From contig NC_133970.1 of the NCBI RefSeq assembly GCF_031877795.1, positions 48,614,828-48,678,827 on the forward strand: 64,000 nucleotides of DNA, written 5' to 3'. The position numbers were made by a program, and so were the translations under genes. The notes under the pieces were generated by a model that was not told where the DNA came from, did not search any database, and was given only the letters and a program-made list of their open reading frames with translations. Shown here one piece after another: positions 41,478 to 51,379 of the stretch. Position 1 is the first letter of the stretch. Each line of letters begins with the position of its first letter. The stretch is from Strix aluco (taxonomy: Eukaryota; Chordata; Aves; Strigiformes; Strigidae).

Positions 41478-44054
41478 AACCCCTGCCCCAGGTTAATAGC
41501 TCACATGGTCCACTCCACTGGCCAGTAATTAGATCTCTGACATGCACTTTGACACCCTTTTGCAAATCCTGTTTTGAAAAAAGAGAAGAGAAATGCTGAA
41601 AAAGAGGAGGTAGAGAAGAATTATCCCCGTAATGGAGAAAGTTAAGAACATAAACTGCTTTATCTAAACATGCCTGTGGTGGTTCCCCAATCATTCCCCC
41701 TTTTTGTTTTTGAAGCTGCCGCTTCAGTGTGCCATGTGCACGCTCAATAATTGTTTGTCTTGTTGGGGAATGGGGAATTCCTGTAACATGAGTAACACCC
41801 CACAAATTAAAAAATGTTTGAACTTTCTGTGAAACATATGCTGGCCTATTGTTGGTTTTAATTTGGTGTGGTACCTCAAGCATAGAAAAAGCCTTTTGGA
41901 AATGTTGAATTACATCTTTTCCTGTTTCTCCATTATGTGCTGTTGTTACTAAGGCATGAGAATAAGTATCAATAGAAACATGAACATATTTCTGTCGGCC
42001 AAATTCATTTATGTGAGTAACATCAGTTTGCCAAATCTGTAAAGCCTGCATACCTCTGGGGTTAGTACCAAAATACACTGGTGTGTGAGTTCCTTGGCAG
42101 TCAGGGCAGGCAGCTACAATGGACCGAGCTTCAGTATGAGACAAGCCGAACTGCCATCGTAAAGCTCAGTATCCTTGGTGAAAAAATTGATGTGATAATA
42201 CAGCTTGTTGCTTTATGTTAGGAACAGTATTAAGAGCCATAGCGGAAACAAGAGCATCCGCTCTGGCACTACCTTCTGTATAAAATCCTGGTAAAGTGGT
42301 ATGACTACGGACGTGCATGATAAAATAAGGTTCTGTTCGTAGTCGAATACCTTTCCAGAGTTCTAAAAGTACATTAAATAATAATTGATTGTCTGACATG
42401 GTCAAAACCACTTTGTCTAGTCAAGAAACTAAGTTAGCTACATACGCTGAGTCAGTTACAATATTTACAGGAGTGGAGAAAATAGAAAAAACAACAGCCA
42501 TTGCACGCAGCTCTACTACTTGTGGAGAGCCATTTTGATATACTACTTTGTTGTTCCAGTTGTTGTTTTCATACCATACTACTGCTGCTTTACCTGTTTT
42601 TCCTGAGCCATCTGTAAAAACAGTAAGGCCGTTCACTGGTTCTGGGTGGTTTAAATTTTTCTGACCAAATGGTACTTCTCGAGCAAATTTCAGCAGCGGG
42701 TGTGATGGCAGGTGATATGATATCTGTCCCTGAAAGCCTGCCATGGCTGCTTGCAGCTCATAATTATTCACCAGACACCATTCAAAATACCAGTTTTGAA
42801 CAGGTAAAACAATCGTAGCTGGGTCACGCCCTGTTAGTTCTGTACATCGTTTTCTGGCTTTTATGATTACATCAGCAATAAGCTCAAACAGTCCAGGAGC
42901 AGTTTTTCGTGGTCGGAATGACAGAAACATCCATTCCAGAATATGTAATGGGTCATCCCACTCAGAATTCCACTGCACTAAAGCACCAAATGGCACAGTT
43001 CTGTCAGTTAGTACAAAGAGTTGTACCAATTGAGACAGATCTATTCGAGAAACAAATTTCTTGTGTATAGATCGTTCCACCATGTGAATTACATTTAATG
43101 CTTCCTCAGTTAATATTCTGGGTTCTGTTGGATCATTGGAATTTTTTAATAATTCCAATAAAGGTTGCAGTTGCGAATTGGTCAGTCTGAGATAGGGCCT
43201 AATCCAATTCAGGGATCCCATTAATTTCTGTACATCATTAAGGGTTTTAACTTCAAGGTTAAGTTTCACAGGTTGAGGCATTACCTGCTTACCTGTAACT
43301 GTCATTCCTAGATATTTCCAGGGTTCTACTTTCTGCACCTTTTCAGGGGCAATAACTAATCCATATTGTTGTAACGAGTCTCTGGCTAAATTCTCCATGT
43401 CATTCAACTGCTCCTTGCTGGGTGATGCTAACAGGATGTCATCCATGTAATGGTAACGATAACTGGTTGGGAATCTTTCCCTTACAGGTGACAAAGCTCG
43501 TGCCACAAACCATTGACAAATTGTTGGTGAATTTTTCATGCCCTGCGGCAGAACTCTCCATTGATATCTTTTTGCGGTTCTGCATGATTGACAGAAGGCA
43601 CAGAGAATGCAAATTTTTCTCTGTCTTGACAAGCTAATGGTATTGTAAACAAACAGTCCTTAAGGTCCATGACAATGATTTCCCAATCTTGAGGGATCAT
43701 GGCAGGTGAAGGCATGCCTGGTTGCAGAGCCCCCATCGTGGCCATGACAGCATTGACTTGCCGCAGGTCATGCAAAAATCGCCTTTTTCCTGATTTCTTT
43801 TTTATCACAAACACTGGAGTGTTCCATGGGCTCTGAGAGGGTTCAATGTGTCCAGCAGCTAGCTGTTCTGCCACCAATTCTTGTAGGGCCTTTAATTTCT
43901 CAGTTGGTAGGGGCCACTGATCCACCCACACAGGGTTATTCGTTAACCAAGTTAAAACAAGCGTGGGCTGTGTGACACCCTGCAGCACAGTGGCCCCCGT
44001 TAAAAATCCGTGGTAATTCTCACCCCCCATTGTGACAAGCAATCCCTCCCCCAT
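41395..44054 (-). pseudogene. pol: ERVK pol, one frameshift and two TGA
   Basis: RT starts in frame 44054-43536 ([17 protein letters not shown]) and shifts near 43575 into the frame 43632-41395. That frame has the active-site YMDD (SYRYHYMDDILLA), RNase H (VFTDGSGKTG, IVTDSAYVANL), TGA at 42421-42423 in RNase H and TGA at 42166-42168 before the integrase zinc domain. Integrase keeps the first Asp (QTDVTH) and Glu (IIERAH), but the second Asp is Asn (KTNNRPAY; codon at 41851-41853). Nonfunctional in at least four ways. Confidence 0.87.
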
Positions 44055-44265
44055 AAATTGAGGGGAGCTGCCGTCACATATGGTTTGACGACTGCTTGTT
44101 GGCCCTCAGGATTGGTAATCAGAACTGCTGTGGCTGCCGTCCTTGCTCGCGCGGATCCTCCCAGCCCCACTACCCCTGTGTCTGCCACCACCATGGGACA
44201 ATTAATTGGCCAATTAATATGATAGATAATAGTTACGTCCACTCCAGTGTCCAGAAGTTCACAGA
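44000..44265 (-). pseudogene. pro: ERVK protease
   Basis: Aspartic protease with LLDTGVDVTII and [12 protein letters not shown]. The N-terminal side is cut off from dUTPase by the solo LTR at 44280. It ends at TAA 44000-44002, directly after GGATTTT (44003-44009), a heptamer of the type used for -1 frameshifting; pol lies in the -1 frame. Confidence 0.8.
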
Positions 44266-44279
44266 TTGAAGTAGAAGGA

Positions 44280-44613
44280 TGTCGGGGGAGGCAGCGGGTC
44301 TGCCTCTAGTCTAACTGAAGAAGAATTTAACCTTGAAGAAATTCCAGTGTATCCATGAGAGGCGAGAAAGTCCCGAGAAGTGCCATGGAAACCAGATTAG
44401 AGAACTAAGATAAGAAGAACTGTCCTGACGATTCAGGCGAGAAACTATCACCCAATCGTGAACTGTTAGTTACTAAAGTAAACCAATCCTGTATGAACAC
44501 CTACTTTGAAGAAGGTTATAAAAAGGCTTGTTAGAACAATAAAGGGGCTTTTGCAGCCATTTTGGTCGTTTTCATACAATCTGATGTTTGTCATGTCCGT
44601 CTCAACTGCGACA
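44280..44613 (+). mobile_element. Solo ERVK LTR, target duplication gaagga
   Basis: 334 bp, TGTCGGGGGA…CAACTGCGACA, plus orientation, with perfect 6-bp duplications at 44274-44279 and 44614-44619. Same family as the LTRs of its host provirus but opposite in orientation. aataaa at 44538-44543. Confidence 0.93.
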
Positions 44614-44684
44614 GAAGGAGGAGAACTGTCTTGATTGTAGATGATGCACTTCATGGACAGATGATGTGTCTCAATGGGTTGTGA

Positions 44685-44993
44685 CTAAAAAGCCATCGGC
44701 ACCCCGGTCGATCCAAAGCTGTTATCCCCATGGAGGCACTGTTCTGCTTTTGGAACACAACTCAAAAAAGGTACAAGTTGAGCAATGCGAGTGTCTTTTG
44801 GAATTGTTACAGGTGGATAAGGAGTAGAAATCATAGCACAAATTTGTCCAGTAAAATCAGCATCAATAATTCCTACATGTACAATTAATCCATTCAAAGT
44901 GCTACTAGATCTTCTAACCAATAGGGCACTTAGACCTTGCAATTCCATTGTCTTTCTCAAAGCGGTGAGTCCCACCTGTTGAGACTGTTCCAA
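44685..44993 (-). pseudogene. ERVK dUTPase, partial
   Basis: LSALLVRRSSS, GIIDADFTGQI, PKDTRIAQLVPF and the C-terminal NSFGSTG motif. The N-terminal part is missing at the junction with gag near 45003, and TAG 44685-44687 ends the frame before the solo LTR. Confidence 0.78.
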
Positions 44994-45002
44994 TATAATA
45001 GG

Positions 45003-46230
45003 GGGTCAAATGGCTTGTAGTTGAGGATTACTAAATGGCCCCTCACCAAGCAAAGCATCCTCTCCAAGGTCTAGCCTCGGGTCATCCTGTGGCAGTCGTA
45101 AATTAATCTGCGCGGCTGCGCGTGCCATCTGCCTCCAAGTAGATTGAAACACTTGAAATTGCACCGGCTGAAACAGCACTTGTGCGAGATGCGTAACGTC
45201 ATATGGACACAGCAGAACTGTGCTGATTATTCAAATAAGTTGTATCTCCTCAGGAGAATTGATTCCAAATTTCTGTGCTTTATTCTGCAAATCCTGCACC
45301 ACTTTCCAGCCGATTGGATTGTGCTCATCGTGCTGGTTTGTGCCTGCAGCAGCTTTGTAAACAGGGAATGCACCAGGAGCCTCTGCTGCCATATCTACAG
45401 GCTTTGGACATGCCGGGGTTGGAGAGTATGGGCTGAGGCGTTCAACTAGATCCCGGTTGCCAGCTTCAGCAGCATACTTCCTAACTCCCTCCCAAAATCG
45501 ATCAGGGGATCTTGGGACTACAGTTATTGTAGATGGAGGGAGAGTCCACGGCTGGGCTTTTTTCACTATGGGTTTATCTGTAATATGCAGAGTTCGCATA
45601 GCGGCAGTTAAAGCTTCTTCTCCCTCACTTTCACTTTCGCTCTCACTCTCCGGCTCTGTGTTATTCGCCGGATTCGCCGGATTTTCCTCCTCGGGGGGGG
45701 CCGATGGAGTCACCCCTTCTGCCGCTGCACCACTAGGTGGGGGGGGGGGCCCTCATCGCCCGCAAAATATTTCATGGTGGAGGAGGAGGTGGGCGAGGGT
45801 GTGATCTGCTTTTGCCCATGAGGGGTTTCCTGCCTGCTACCGCTGACGCTGAGGCATCAGCTTCATTTGCCCCTTGGTCACAATCTCTCCCCTTCCTCAC
45901 ATTTTCTGGTTTCTCATCTTTCTTTTGCTTATCATTCGCCTCACATTCTGCTTTCCATTCCTTCAGGGTCTCGCTTAACAGAGGCCATGTGGTTGCCAAC
46001 TCACATGCCTCTTTTTGTCCTTTAGAGACCTCATCCAATATTTTCCATCCTATTGCTTGCCATGCACTCACACCGAATGCAGTTACTGTTGTGGCTTCAA
46101 AGCCTTGCATCTTACTCCATATCAAAGTCTTTTTCAGGCTTTGTTCTGTGGTTTTAACCCCCTTTCTTTTTAATAGGGCTTTCCAGGTAGACAAAATCGG
46201 CTCCTCTTCTTTTGTTAATTGCTGCCCCAT
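45003..46230 (-). pseudogene. gag: ERVK gag, frameshifted, capsid mostly deleted
   Basis: ATG at 46230 (MGQQLTKEEE) gives a myristoylation-type start. Matrix frame 46230-45772 ends in a proline run; the frame changes in 45713-45772, which includes eleven G (45739-45749). Frame 45713-45231 has an acidic Ser/Glu repeat (SESESESEGE), a Pro-rich stretch and the capsid start (NPIGWKVVQDLQNKAQKFG), continuing degraded to about 45003, where it joins dUTPase. Major homology region and zinc knuckles are absent. Confidence 0.78.
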
Positions 46231-46414
46231 AATTACAGTCCCGTTCCCGGTGGCTCACCTTTTTAGGTGTCAAAGTTCAGGACCGGACCAAGCAGATTCC
46301 CTCTGCTCTCAGCTTCACCAGGCTCCGTCTCCGCAGCTCTTCCCGCCGCCGTTATACTTCTCCGCAGCTCTCCCCGCCGCAGAATACGTCGCCTTTAAAT
46401 GATCACTTCACCCG

Positions 46415-46432
46415 ATCACGTCGGGGTCACCA
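46415..46432 (-). promoter_or_regulatory. Primer-binding site, tRNA-Trp type
   Basis: Minus strand TGGTGACCCCGACGTGAT, identical to the tRNA-Trp site of avian leukosis-type viruses, 2 bp inside the LTR. Confidence 0.92.
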
Positions 46433-46434
46433 TT

Positions 46435-46756
46435 TGTCGCAGTAGAGACGGACACGACAAACATCAGATTGTGCAAAATGGCTACTTTATTGTTCTAACA
46501 AGCCTTTTTATAACCTTCTTCAAAGTAGGTGTTCATACAGGATTGGTTTACTTAGTAACTAACAGTTCACAATTGGGTGATAGTTTCCCTGCTGAGTCAT
46601 CAGGACAGTTCCTCTTATCTTTGTCTTGCAGTTCTTTAATGTTGTTTCCATGGCTCTTCTTGGGACTTTCCGGCCCCTCATGGATACATTGGAATCTTGT
46701 CAAGGTTAAATTCTTCTTCAATCAGACTAGAGGCAGACCCACTGCCTCCCCCGACA
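46435..46756 (-). mobile_element. ERVK 5' LTR, inserted in ERVL protease
   Basis: 322 bp, partner of 39899-40231. The ERVL protease frame (EAEVSF) stops exactly at 46757 and runs into the LTR. Confidence 0.9.
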
Positions 46757-46983
46757 AAGCTAACCTCGGCCTCCAGTACTGACAGTTCTTGACATCCGCC
46801 TGTCACTCCTGAGATCCAGATAGGTTCTGCCCCTCTATAACTTGATGGCATTAATGTACACTGTGCCCCGGTGTCGATTAAAGCCTGGTACTTCTGTGGA
46901 TTTGATGTGCCAGGCCATCGAATCCACACTGTCCAATACACCCGATCATCCCTTTCCTCCTCCTGGCTGGAGGCAGGGGCCCT
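46757..46983 (-). pseudogene. ERVL protease start, truncated
   Basis: In frame with gag across UAG (46984-46986). Reads WTVWIRWPGTSNPQKYQALI then DTGAQCTLMPSS with the catalytic DTGA, and is cut at EVSF by the ERVK LTR. Near-identical layout to 7512-7740. Confidence 0.85.
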
Positions 46984-48573
46984 CTATTCCTGTTCTTGGT
47001 CGGAGCATTCACTGTCTGACCCTTGCCGTGCCAGGCTGGAGATTCCTTCATCAGGGCCAAGGGAGGTGATCTCAGTCTTCCTGTATCTGGGAGATTGCTG
47101 ATTACTTTCTTGCGGTTCCACACCAGCTACATTAACAACCTTCTTGGATGTCTTCTTCTTGGCAGGGGTCTTTCCTCGCAATTCATGTACACGGGCTTCC
47201 AACTTGAAGGTGGGTTGACCATCCCACTTCCTCATGTCCTCCCCCTGGTCATGCAGGAAGAACCAAAGTTCGCCACGTGTCATGCGCCTGGGTTTCCCTT
47301 TCCCTCTGACTGGGGTGGAAGAGAACTGATTTCTTGGGGTGCTCCTGACATCCAGGGAGCTCGCCCGTAGAGATGAGGAGGTACCAAGACTCTCTTCAAA
47401 GTTCTGAAGCCAGGAAGAGACTGCCTCCACAGTTGGTGTACATCTTAGTCCTTCTCCCACATCCATTTCTGGATAGTACATCGCAGCCAAGCCCGCAGAA
47501 TACAAGGATGGTGCACCTTTAATCACCTTCCTCCACATGGCCCGTGTGCACAGGACATCCTCTGGATTTTTAGGGGCTTCATCACTATCTGGATCACCAT
47601 AGATGACTTCCAGCACTGCTAGTTCTCTCAGGTACTGGACACCTTCATCCGCAGTAGCCCACTTCCCTGGGGAGTTGTCCGTAAGATCTTCCTTGAAAGG
47701 ATATCTTGCTTTAACACTTGAAAGGAGCCGTCTCCACAGACTGCAAATTCCTGTTTCTTTTCCAATTCCCCTTTCAATTCCTCGATCTCTAGCAAGGGAA
47801 CCCAGCTGTTGGGCTTCCTTACCTTCCAGCTGCTGAGCATCAGCCCCATTATCCCAGCATCGAAGCAGCCAGGCAGCAATCCGCTCACCCGGCTGGCGGC
47901 GATAGTCTTTCCGCAGATCTCGCAGTTCTGATGATGTCAGGGACCGGGTAGTTTCTGCCTCCTGTTTGAGTTCTGTTATTCCCTCTTCTGACCCCTTTGC
48001 TGAAGGACCCGCTTCTTTCTCCTCTTTCTCATCCCTTATTAATCGAGGGTATGGCCCTGTTGTTCTCCTTGTCCACTGTTTCTTTTTTACTACTGGGGCA
48101 ATCTCTGCTGTTGTTGTTTTTGTTTGAGTTCCCATCTCCACCACAGTCCTTTGAGAGCACTGAACTGCAGCTCGATAAGCACAGGCCAGGCCCCAGTACA
48201 GCGCTGGGAGTTGCTGATGTTCACTGGGATAGACAAGGCACCCTTCTATCAGGTGTTGTGTCAGTTTTGCGGGGTTGCTTGCCTGTTCAGGGGTAAGATC
48301 CCAGGCTACAGGAGGTGATAACCGTCCTGGGAATCTGCCCAAATCCTTCCACTCCCCCTGCCACCCAGGGACAGGCCGCCTCAGGGCACATTTTGGTATT
48401 GTCTCACCCAAAATTTGCCTTCTCTTACACCAAAAACCTACCGAGCTCCACACAGCCCACAATAGGCGAATAGCATTAATGAACAGTATCAAAGAGCTAA
48501 CGTAAGGATTAATAAGTACTTCGGGAGCCTGCAGAATAAAACCACTCATGATGTTCCCAATTTCTTCCAGCAT
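46984..48573 (-). CDS. gag: ERVL gag, 529 codons open
   Basis: ATG at 48573 (MLEEIGNIMS). A long hydrophobic segment at about residues 24-50 (SLILFINAIRLLWAVW) replaces a myristoylation signal. Central block SSELRDLRKDYRRQPGER and AAWLLRCWDNGAD, capsid-like helices to about residue 400, then a basic C-terminus (GKTPAKKKTSKK) and acidic end. No CCHC knuckle, as usual for ERVL. Homologous over its length to 5655-7511, which has stops. The UAG at its end is followed in frame by protease. Confidence 0.88.
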   Translation of the reverse strand: MLEEIGNIMSGFILQAPEVLINPYVSSLILFINAIRLLWAVWSSVGFWCKRRQILGETIPKCALRRPVPGWQGEWKDLGRFPGRLSPPVAWDLTPEQASNPAKLTQHLIEGCLVYPSEHQQLPALYWGLACAYRAAVQCSQRTVVEMGTQTKTTTAEIAPVVKKKQWTRRTTGPYPRLIRDEKEEKEAGPSAKGSEEGITELKQEAETTRSLTSSELRDLRKDYRRQPGERIAAWLLRCWDNGADAQQLEGKEAQQLGSLARDRGIERGIGKETGICSLWRRLLSSVKARYPFKEDLTDNSPGKWATADEGVQYLRELAVLEVIYGDPDSDEAPKNPEDVLCTRAMWRKVIKGAPSLYSAGLAAMYYPEMDVGEGLRCTPTVEAVSSWLQNFEESLGTSSSLRASSLDVRSTPRNQFSSTPVRGKGKPRRMTRGELWFFLHDQGEDMRKWDGQPTFKLEARVHELRGKTPAKKKTSKKVVNVAGVEPQESNQQSPRYRKTEITSLGPDEGISSLARQGSDSECSDQEQE

Positions 48574-48696
48574 GTTCCCGAGCTTAGCAAAATAAAGATA
48601 AGCAGCGCAATCAACAAACCCGTGACCAGCACAAGAGCTTGTCTCTTACTAACTGCTATAGCTATAGCACAATTAATATAAAACTGCCGTTGTCCC

Positions 48697-48714
48697 ACCC
48701 CACGTTGGGCGCCA
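48697..48714 (-). promoter_or_regulatory. Primer-binding site, tRNA-Lys type
   Basis: Minus strand TGGCGCCCAACGTGGGGT, 17 of 18 positions as at 5531-5548, 6 bp inside the LTR. Confidence 0.88.
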
Positions 48715-48720
48715 AAAAAC

Positions 48721-49314
48721 TGTGGTGGTTTGACCTTGGCTAAATGCCAGGTACCCACCAAGTCGCTCTATCACTTCCCCCCCTTCCCCTTTTTTTCTCA
48801 ACAGGGCAAAGAGGGGAAAGAAAATAAGATAGGAAAAAAAGAACGACCCTTGTGGGTAAAACAAAAGGAGTTTCAATATAAGCAAAGCGAAGCAAAGGTC
48901 CGCGCGCAGAAGCAAAAAAAAGCAAACAGATTTATTCTCTACTTCCCATGAACAGGCGATGTCGGGCCTTCTCAGGAAGCAGGGCTCCCATACGCGGAGG
49001 GGTTGCCTCGGAGGACCAAGGGTGACCCCCCCCCTTCCTCCTTTCTCCCAGCTTTATACTGAGCAGCCGTCAGATGGTCTGGAATATCCCTTTGGTCAGT
49101 TGGGGTCAGCTGTCCTGGTTGTGTCCCCTCCCAAGATCTTGCCCACCCCGTCCCACTGTGGGGGGGAAATGTCGGAAAGAGCCTTGGTGCTGTGTAAGCA
49201 CCACTCAGCAGTAGCCACACCACCAGGGTGCTATCAACACCCTGCCAGCTCCCAGCATCAAACACAGCACCATGGGGGCTGCTACAGGGGAAAACCAATT
49301 CTGGCTCAGCCACA
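48721..49314 (-). mobile_element. ERVL 5' LTR
   Basis: About 594 bp; minus strand TGTGGCTGAG…AACCACCACA. The inner end is fixed by the primer site; the outer end could be 4 bp further out. Shares only the terminal aaccaccaca with the LTRs at 5180 and 11727. Confidence 0.78.
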
Positions 49315-50539
49315 CCCAGTACAACTGTTTAATTGAGAAGCTGATATAACTTTACAGCACAGTTTCTGATGCTTAAATGAATTTACTTAAACAGCTTTAA
49401 TATATATTTCCCTTATTTACATAGCTTGAATACTGGTATCTGACATTCCCTTGACATCTCCCATGAGCAAGGGCCTTGAAAAACTTCACTTGCCATAAGC
49501 ATTGGCTGAAAATCTGTAGGCATTTAAATAAATTAGAGAAGTTTCACTTCCTAAAGAAAGATGTTTCTTTCCAAGTAATGCTCGGGTTCTGGGAGAAAAC
49601 TTTGTAAGTGAAAAGTAACAACCAGAAGTACTCTGTGGCTGTAGCAATACAAACCCTCAAATTAGAGATGATATGCACCACTACATCTTACTCTAGCTTA
49701 GAAACAAGAGCAACTTGCATCCTCTGTAAAGAAGAATTTTACACTGACACAGTTAAACTAGTGCCTTCAAACCAATCAATGATATTTTGTTGAAAATCCA
49801 GATCTTATCCAAATTGAGGAAGGCTTTGCTCTCAAATATTAAGCTCCTTCTCCAGAATAGTTCTGATTTGCAATTAAAATTACAACTCACTCCCCTTTGG
49901 CATCATCATTCAAACATTGGAATAATTTGCCTAGAGAGACTGTGGTATCTCTATCCGTGGAGATATTCAGAACTAATCTGGACAAGACACTGAAAACCTT
50001 AGCTAACTCAGTCCTACTCTGAGGACCATGATGGACCAGACAACCATCAGAGGCCCTTTCCAATGTGAACTATTCTATCATTCCAGAAGTAAACTGATTC
50101 CTTTCCTTAACATAGCAGAAAGGAACAGGACAGTAAAACTTCCACCTAATACATTCTGGAGCACCATAACCATATCCTTTTTCATACAAGTCTCACTAAT
50201 GTGATTTTTTGCCAGATTTTAATTAAAACACTGTTTCTTAAAACTAATAAAAGCCTTTTAACTACTCTCTCTTCCTTTCTGGTAAAAAGAAGACAGGAAG
50301 AAAAGTCTGTCTCCTAATTTATATATGGATTTCATATTTCCAAATGCTGTGTGTAGATCTGAGGTTCCCATTTCTGGTAAAGAAACAAACTCTAAATGTC
50401 AAAGTGATATCTGGATCTGGACTCAGATTTTAGAGCCTCATCACAGACAGAGATGAGAGGTGTTGTTTCAGTGGTGAAATAAGAACAAATGTCTTTTTTT
50501 TTTGCCACTACTGTTTGCAAGCTCTTCCGTCTCATCTCA
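49315..50539. other. Unique intergenic DNA
   Basis: AT-rich, no gene or element recognised. A weak CR1-like passage (tagagagactgtggtatctc, about 49931-50075) may be an old CR1 tail. Confidence 0.45.
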
Positions 50540-51252
50540 TTTTTTCTTTAGAGACATTAAGGCAAGATAACCTGGATCACTTGGGGGTGTCAGTTGACAA
50601 GAAACTCAACATGACCTGGCAATGTGTGCTCACAGCCCAGACAGCCACCTGTGTGCTGGGCTGCACCCAGAGCAGTGTGGGCAGCAGGGCGAGGGGGGGG
50701 ATTCTCCCCCTCTGCTCCGCTCTTGGGAGACCCCCCTGCAGTGCTGGGTCCAGCTCTGGGGGCACCAACAGCAGAAGGACATGGACCTGCTCGAGCGGGG
50801 CCAGAGGAGGCCACGAAGATGCTCAGGGGGCTGGAGCACCCCCCTGTGAGGACAGGCTGAGAGAGTTGGGGGGTTCAGCTGGAGAAGAGAAGGCTCCGGG
50901 GAGACCTTAGAGCAGCCTCCCAGGACTGAAAGGGGCTACAGGAAAGGGGGGGGATGACAGTCTTTATCAGGGGGGTAGGGATAGGACAAGGGGTAACAGT
51001 TTTAAACTGACAGAGGGGATATTCAGATTAGATCTAAGGCAGAAATTCTTCCCTGTGAGGGTGGTGAGGCCCTGGCACAGGTTGCCCAGAGAAGCTGTGG
51101 CTGCTCCCTCCCTGGAAGGGTTCAAGGCCAGGTTGGACGGGGCTTTGGGCAACCTGGGCTAGTGAAAGGTGGCTCTGCCTGTGGAAGGGGGGTGGAACTG
51201 GATGGGCTTTAAGGTCCCTTCCAACCCAAACCAGTCTGTGATTCTATGATTG
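50540..51252 (+). repeat. CR1 LINE 3' region
   Basis: Plus orientation. Contains gataacctggatcacttggg, the G/C-rich part near 50690-50900, gcccagagaagctgtggctgc and ends aacccaaaccagtctgtgat-tctatgatt, the avian CR1 3' end. Confidence 0.9.
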
Positions 51253-51379
51253 TTAAGGTATCTTTAGCTCAGAGGGCAGAGGTCATATTGCTGCCCCCCC
51301 CTCCCCTCCACCATATCTGTGATGTGGCTTCTTTACTATCAATATTTCTATGTAACCTCAGCTCCCGTATTCACCAGAG

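Larger units (their letters stand above)
39899..46756 (-). mobile_element. ERVK provirus, minus strand, with mismatched flanks
   Basis: LTRs at 39899-40231 and 46435-46756 with gag, dUTPase, protease, pol and env between. Flanks are unrelated: ERVK integrase on the left (tacctg) and ERVL protease on the right (aagcta), with no duplication. Most of capsid and all of nucleocapsid are deleted, and a same-family solo LTR sits between dUTPase and protease. Primer site is tRNA-Trp type. Confidence 0.9.
46757..49314 (-). mobile_element. ERVL (class III), 5' portion
   Basis: Minus-strand 5' LTR (48721-49314), tRNA-Lys-type primer site, open gag and the start of protease, cut by the ERVK LTR at 46756. 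The rest of pol is not found on the far side of that ERVK. Same superfamily as 5180-12087 but with a different LTR and clearly diverged gag. Confidence 0.87.
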
